In this document: positions 60,499 to 64,000 of the stretch, one piece after another
Layout: each line of letters starts with the position of its first letter
How positions within the stretch are numbered: position 1 is the first letter of the stretch
Assembly (NCBI GenBank): GCA_036898135.1
Contig: CM072525.1
Span: forward strand, 50,507,790-50,571,789
DNA length: 64,000 nt
Source of the DNA: Oncomelania hupensis
Taxonomy: Eukaryota; Mollusca; Gastropoda; Littorinimorpha; Pomatiopsidae
Direction: 5' to 3'
Notes under the pieces: generated by a model
The model's database searches: none
The model's input: the letters and a program-made list of their open reading frames with translations, nothing else
Told to the model about the DNA's origin: nothing
Position numbers and translations under genes: made by a program

Positions 60499-63400
60499 TA
60501 TCCTATCCTATCCTATCCTATCCCCTAACTCAAAGGTTGATGGGGCACCACAGATTATCGTTTTACCAGCGTACTCCATCTTTCTCTGTTCTCAGCAACC
60601 CTCATGGCTTCGTTCAGTGTCAAACCAGTCCATTCTCGAATGTTGTCCTCTCATTTCTTTTTCTGTCGCCCTCTTCTTCTGCCTCCTTGCACCGTACCTT
60701 GCAGGATGGTTTTTTCAAGGCCTGATGCTCTGATGAAGTGGCCATACCATCGGAGTTTCCATTTCTTCACCGCTGTGAGCATGTCATCATGTTGTCCAAT
60801 GGCTATTGTGATGGTCTGTCGGATTTCGTTGTTGGCGATGTGCTGGGTATAGGAAATGCCCAGAAGTCCACTGTAGCACCTCACCTCCATGCTTTGTATT
60901 CTTCGTTGTAGATCTGCTGTGAGGGTCGATTTTTCGCAAGAGTTCAGGAAGATGGAGGACAAGGAAGCGCAGCAGTCTTACCTTGGAATGTAGACTGATG
61001 GTCCTGTCTTTCCAAATTGGCTTCAACCTTGTCAGGGCAGCAGTTGTTTGTGCGATCCTGGAGAGGATTTCCTGTCGGGACCCATTGTCTGATACAATGA
61101 TTCCTAGATATTTGAAGCTATGCAATGTGTGAAGGGATTGGCCTTGGACTTTGATATCTATGTTGATGCCTTTGGTGTTGTTGGTCATCATTTTGGTCTT
61201 CTCTGCACTTATTTCCATTCCATAAGCTCTGGAGGTGGTGTCAAGCCTCTGTACCAGCTGTTCGTGTTTCTCTCCAGCCAATCCATCACTGTCATCCGCA
61301 AAACGGAGGTTGGAGATTGCTCTACCCCCTATTCTGACTGTGCATTCGTGATCTGCAAGAGAATATGACATGATGCATTCTAGGAAGACGTTAAAGAGTG
61401 TTGGAGAGAGTAGGCATCCTTGACGCACACCGATTGTTGTTCTGAACCAGTTCCCGATGGCGCTTTTGAGGACTGCACTGGTAGCCTTGTCATACAGGCT
61501 TTTGATGACTTCAATAATTTTAGGGCTGATGTTGTAAGCTCTCATGGTGGCCCACAGAGCTACATTCCAGACTCGGTCAAACGCTTTCTTGAAGTCTACA
61601 AACACATGATATAGTTCGTGCTGTAGGTATTTCTCGCAGATTATTCTGAGGTTAAAAATCTGTTCAGTGGTACTTCGCCCTGCCCTTAATCCTGCTTGTT
61701 CTTCAGCTATGATTTGTTCAGCTTGGGGTTTCAACCTGTTTCCCCCGTGGAGGTGCCGGGGGTTTCAGTTTAAATAGTATTCCCACTTTCTGGAAATTTA
61801 ATGCTTTAAATTCCCACTGTCGCTGTCTTTCTTCTTTGTTCTTTCTCATTCCTACTATGTTCTATCAATCTACTATACTATCTTCTTCTTCGCTAGACCA
61901 GTCACCTACCTTTTTTCTTGAAAACTCTTCCGGGATCATTTGTGTGTGAGGTCTGTTCGATCAGCTTAGGTATATTGGACGCTTTCTGCCAGTTGGTCAC
62001 TGGGGTTTCCTATGATGTTATTATTTGGCAATGTATTTTATATGTATGTGTTTTGTTGATATTTTATAATGATGTTTATATTCTATTTTGTTTTTGTAAA
62101 TGGGGGTTCAATAAATTAGAGTATAGACTTAGCGTCCCCTGTGTGGGATGTCTTTATTGTAAAGTGACCGGCTAGTGGAGTGCCTTCAGTATTACCACTA
62201 GGGCTGTTTCGGCAGATCTTTTATGCGGATCAGGGGCGAGTCCTCTTTCAGCGAAGATGTGGTCTTGATTTTGTGGTCCTGATTCGGCTCTTTGCAGGAC
62301 CTGTAAACAATGAAAAACTAACTCACTAACTTCAACCTGTAGAATATTATTTTCAGGAGGACTTTGCTGGGATGGCTGATGAGGCTTATGGTGCTGTAAT
62401 TTTCACACTCCTGAAGGTTACCCTTTTTGGGAAGAGTGATGACAAGTGACCTGGGTCCATGGTGTAGGCCACTCCCCACTCAGCCAGGTCTTGTTACAGA
62501 TAGTGGTGAGGACGTCAATCAACGCTTCCCCTCCTGCTTGAAGCAATTCCGCGGGTATGTTGTCCGCTCCCGCTGACTTCCCCTTCTTTAGTGATTGCAC
62601 TACTGCCTCAACTTCTTCTTGGAGAATTGGGAGGGTTTCTTCCTCTTCTCTGTTCTGGGGATATGCTAGAACTGGTGGGTCTCCGTTGTGTGTGGTTGTA
62701 AAGGTCTGAGCAGTACTCTGTCCATCTATCCAAGACGTCTTCTTCTTCTGTATGGCATATGCCAGACTTGCCTTGGATCGTTGAGATCTTGGGCTGTTTA
62801 ACACGTGTCAGCCGCTTCACGGTCTTCGTGCTGTTGTTCTTATTCAGACTCTTCTATATTTTCTGGCATTGCCCTTCTATCCAGTTCTCCTTTGCTGTGC
62901 GCATGCCTTTTCGAATGTCATTGTTGATTTTTCGGTAGGCATCAGCTACCTGTGAGGTGTTCTTTTTCTTTTTCATCTCTCTTCGTTTATCACACAGATC
63001 CAAAAGTTCAGGTGTGATCCACGGTTTCTTCTTTGGGCGGTGCTTGCCAAGGATTTCAGCGACGGCATTTGTCACAGCTGAGTTGAAGGTGGTGGTCATG
63101 GTGTTGACATTTACTTCACCAGCTCCCAAAATGAGCTGTGGTGCAAATTTCCCTCCAATTGTGGCTTGGAATATTTCTGCCATCTCCGGGTCTTGCAGTT
63201 TGTCCAGGTCAAAATTCACTCTGGTGCACTTTGCTGTATTTACTCTCTTCAAGTGGAGCCGGAAGGACATCATCACGAGATCGTGGTCACTTCCGATGTC
63301 TGCTCCTGGAAAAGTGCGTGTCCTGTTAATGTTGATGCTTGATCTGAAGCGTGTCCTGACCATGATGTAGTCAATATGGTTGTGGTGCTCCCCGCTGGGA

Positions 63401-64000
63401 CTGTCCCATGTCCATCGTCTGAATTTTTTGTGGAGACCAAGCGTGTTTGCCAGTATCAGATTGTTGTATCTGGCAAACTCCAAGAGTCTCAGAACCCTTT
63501 CATTTGTCTCGTCGTTGCAGTGGGCTCCACATGTGTCTTCCCAGTTGTGGTGCGCATCTTGGCCAACCTTGGCATTCTAGTCGCCTTGCACTATGACTAT
63601 GTCCTTCTTCGGTACTTGGTCAAGGACAGCCTGTAGATGTTAATAGAAATCCTCCACTTCGCTGTCATCCTAGTCTGATGTTGGGGCATAGAACTGGATG
63701 ATGGTGGTGTTGAAACGGGCTGCTCTCAGACGGATTGTAATGAGTCTACTGGAGACTGGGCAGGAACCCATGACAGTGGCTAGAATGTCTTTGTGGACCA
63801 AGAATCCAACGCCGTGTTCGTGCCTGTCATCTCTACCGCTGAAATAAAGCTTGTAACTTTTGTCAGTCGTTATTTCATCTAGGCCTTTCCAGCGCAGAAC
63901 CTAAGATATTCCATCAATAGTGGTCCAGCTCGAGCGCAAATTCTTCTAATTTTCCATCCGCAGCTAGGGTCCTGACATTCCAGGTTCCTGTGACGATGTT
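60499..64000 (-). pseudogene. LINE-T, nearly full length and degenerate (endonuclease plus reverse transcriptase)
   Basis: On the minus strand, from the window edge inwards: IVTGTWNVRTLAADGKLEEF (63,940-64,000), the start of an APE-type endonuclease; a stretch with stops and shifts (63,490-63,930); endonuclease C-terminal motifs HNHIDYIMVRTRF and GSDHDLVMM (62,854-63,483); linker EEVEAVVQSLKKGKSAGADN (about 62,520-62,610); reverse transcriptase with VDFKKAFDRVW (motif A), GVRQGCLLSPTLFNVF (motif B), RFADD (motif C) and FKYLGI (60,787-61,734); the C-terminal KLRWYGHF and KTILQGTVQGGRRRG region; and a GGATA tail (60,499-60,524). It is broken by stops, frameshifts and an RP-1 insertion, so inactive. 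The clade is probably RTE- or Jockey-like; not resolved. It lies in the same orientation as the Death-domain gene, probably in its intron. Confidence 0.9.
61740..62330 (+). mobile_element. RP-1 inserted into LINE-T
   Basis: Flanked by perfect 10-bp duplications ttcaacctgt (61,730-61,739 and 62,331-62,340). Starts ttcccccgtggaggtgccgg and ends with gtaaacaatgaaaaactaac and AACT/CACT units. At about 591 bp it is the longest clearly bounded RP-1 and defines the element's ends. It splits the LINE reading frame between the linker and the reverse transcriptase. Confidence 0.93.

Overview
This is eukaryotic, intron-containing, very repeat-rich DNA from a scaffolded animal genome. It holds one run of exactly 500 N. 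A posterior-class Hox homeodomain of lophotrochozoan type, together with the SINE and LINE content, suggests a mollusc, probably a gastropod. The species is inference: nothing here names it.

The dominant structure is a large two-copy block. Copy A (about 6,613-28,500) and copy B (29,001-49,260) are collinear and in the same orientation, with the N gap (28,501-29,000) between them. They differ by sparse substitutions, microsatellite and minisatellite length, and several clean presence/absence insertions. Each copy carries the same two 3' exons of a posterior Hox gene (A: 14,069-14,282 and 16,337-16,604; B: 35,874-36,087 and 38,094-38,361). All five coding differences are synonymous. The block is either a recent tandem duplication or, at least as likely, two haplotypes placed in tandem by the assembler.

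Left flank (1-6,612): microsatellites and SINE pieces, no gene recognised. Right flank (49,261-64,000): a LINE 3' fragment, several SINEs, a fragment of a second LINE type with a restriction-like endonuclease end, a foldback element, a 5S-like element, and the 3' half of a minus-strand multi-exon gene ending in a Death-fold domain (exons 60,324-59,366, 58,460-58,328, 58,062-57,978 and about 57,819-57,468, with matching splice phases). A degenerate LINE with endonuclease and reverse transcriptase (60,499 to beyond 64,000, minus) lies upstream of these exons and is itself split by another retroposon.

Repeat families used below, defined by comparing copies inside this window: SINE-1 (tRNA-like head; 3' end with GAGCAGCTCTTGAGCTG then GCGCTATATA); SINE-2 (tRNA-like head; 3' hairpin of CGCGCTTT/AAAGCGCG then an ATT array); SINE-3 (tRNA-like head GTGGCCAAGTGG); RP-1 (about 570 bp retroposon with short tandem-repeat tail and target-site duplications); LINE-T (LINE ending in GGATA repeats). 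Three minisatellites (28, 38 and 40 bp units) appear to be expansions of sequence inside, or at the edge of, such elements. I found no CRISPR array, operon or prokaryotic feature, and no new multi-gene system. The notable biology is the duplicated Hox 3' end and the link between retroelements and minisatellites.
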